Assembly (NCBI GenBank): GCA_028691905.1 | Contig: JAQUYJ010000003.1 | Coordinates: 1 to 21,872 of the forward strand | DNA: 21,872 nt | From: Bacilli bacterium | Lineage (GTDB): Bacteria > Bacillota_I > Bacilli_A > ML615J-28 > CAG-698 | Direction: 5' to 3' | Part shown: one piece after another, positions 21,758 through 21,872 of the stretch | Numbering within the stretch: the first letter of the stretch is position 1 | Layout: each line of letters starts with the position of its first letter | Translations under genes and position numbers: made by a program | The notes under the pieces: generated by a model | What the model was told of the DNA's origin: nothing | Database searches by the model: none | The model's input: the letters and a program-made list of their open reading frames with translations, nothing else

Positions 21758-21872
21758 GCTTGGCAACGACCTACTTTCGCAAGGCAGAACCTCACTATCA
21801 TCAGCGTTATAGTGCTTAACTTCTGTGTTCGAGATGGGAACAGGTGTATCCACTATGCTATAATCACCAAAC
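21758..21872 (-). rRNA. rrf: 5S ribosomal RNA (5' end at or just beyond the window edge)
   Basis: The minus strand carries the 5S core: GGTGATTATAGC near the 5' end, then ACACCTGTTCCCATCTCGAA, CACAGAAGTTAAGC, and the 3' GTAGGTCGTTGCCAAGC. The ends are complementary (TTTGGTGA with TTGCCAAG, using G-U pairs), so the gene is nearly or fully complete in about 113-115 nt. By operon order 23S and 16S should lie beyond the right edge. Confidence 0.95.

Overview
The window is a 21.9-kb, AT-rich chromosomal segment of a low-GC Gram-positive-type bacterium (Bacillota). Ribosome binding sites are AGGAGG-like, promoters are sigma-A-like (TTGACA/17/TATAAT, often with an extended TGn -10), and the gene neighbourhood (a helical YsoA-like protein, then tig, clpX, lon) is Bacilli-like. 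The code looks standard: Trp is TGG, and one gene ends in TGA inside a strong terminator. MurI and an NlpC/P60 lipoprotein imply peptidoglycan, so this is not a wall-less mollicute. An Erysipelotrichia/Turicibacter/Haloplasma-type lineage is a guess. All genes but one are on the minus strand.

Layout in window order (transcription mostly right to left): (1) 1-5410, protein quality control: partial lon, clpX, tig and a small helical protein. (2) 5510-7199, an ArsB/SLC13-type permease and two tRNA-Arg genes (CCU, UCG), each tRNA with its own promoter and terminator. (3) 7193-10206, a three-gene ABC importer operon (ATPase, permease, TrpX-type lipoprotein). It is preceded by a 22-codon leader ORF with six consecutive Tyr codons and by RNA arms able to form a terminator or an alternative fold. 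I read this as a tyrosine-sensing, leader-peptide attenuator, and it is the most interesting part of the window. (4) 10277-12319, tRNA-Arg(UCU), rsmD, a small degenerate HNH-like gene possibly cut by an in-frame stop, and a DgkB/YegS-type lipid kinase with a strong promoter. (5) 12371-16054, a heterodimeric ABC exporter. (6) 16095-16807, the only plus-strand gene, a DUF975 membrane protein, ending in a perfect 21-bp hairpin shared with murI. (7) 16802-19893, murI preceded by an orphan citD-like acyl carrier gene, and a multidomain NlpC/P60 lipoprotein. (8) 19979-21872, tRNA-Glu(CUC), an unrecognised single-pass membrane protein, then the tail of an rRNA operon: 5S rRNA, tRNA-Asn, tRNA-Glu(UUC), terminator.

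Functionally the segment is mostly housekeeping (proteolysis, ribosome maturation, wall synthesis, tRNAs), with transporters and two surface-exposed proteins of unclear role. Four transcription units end in hairpins that overlap the stop codon of the last gene. Several ORFs have apparent starts upstream of the real one. I moved those starts to the ATG that follows a ribosome binding site.
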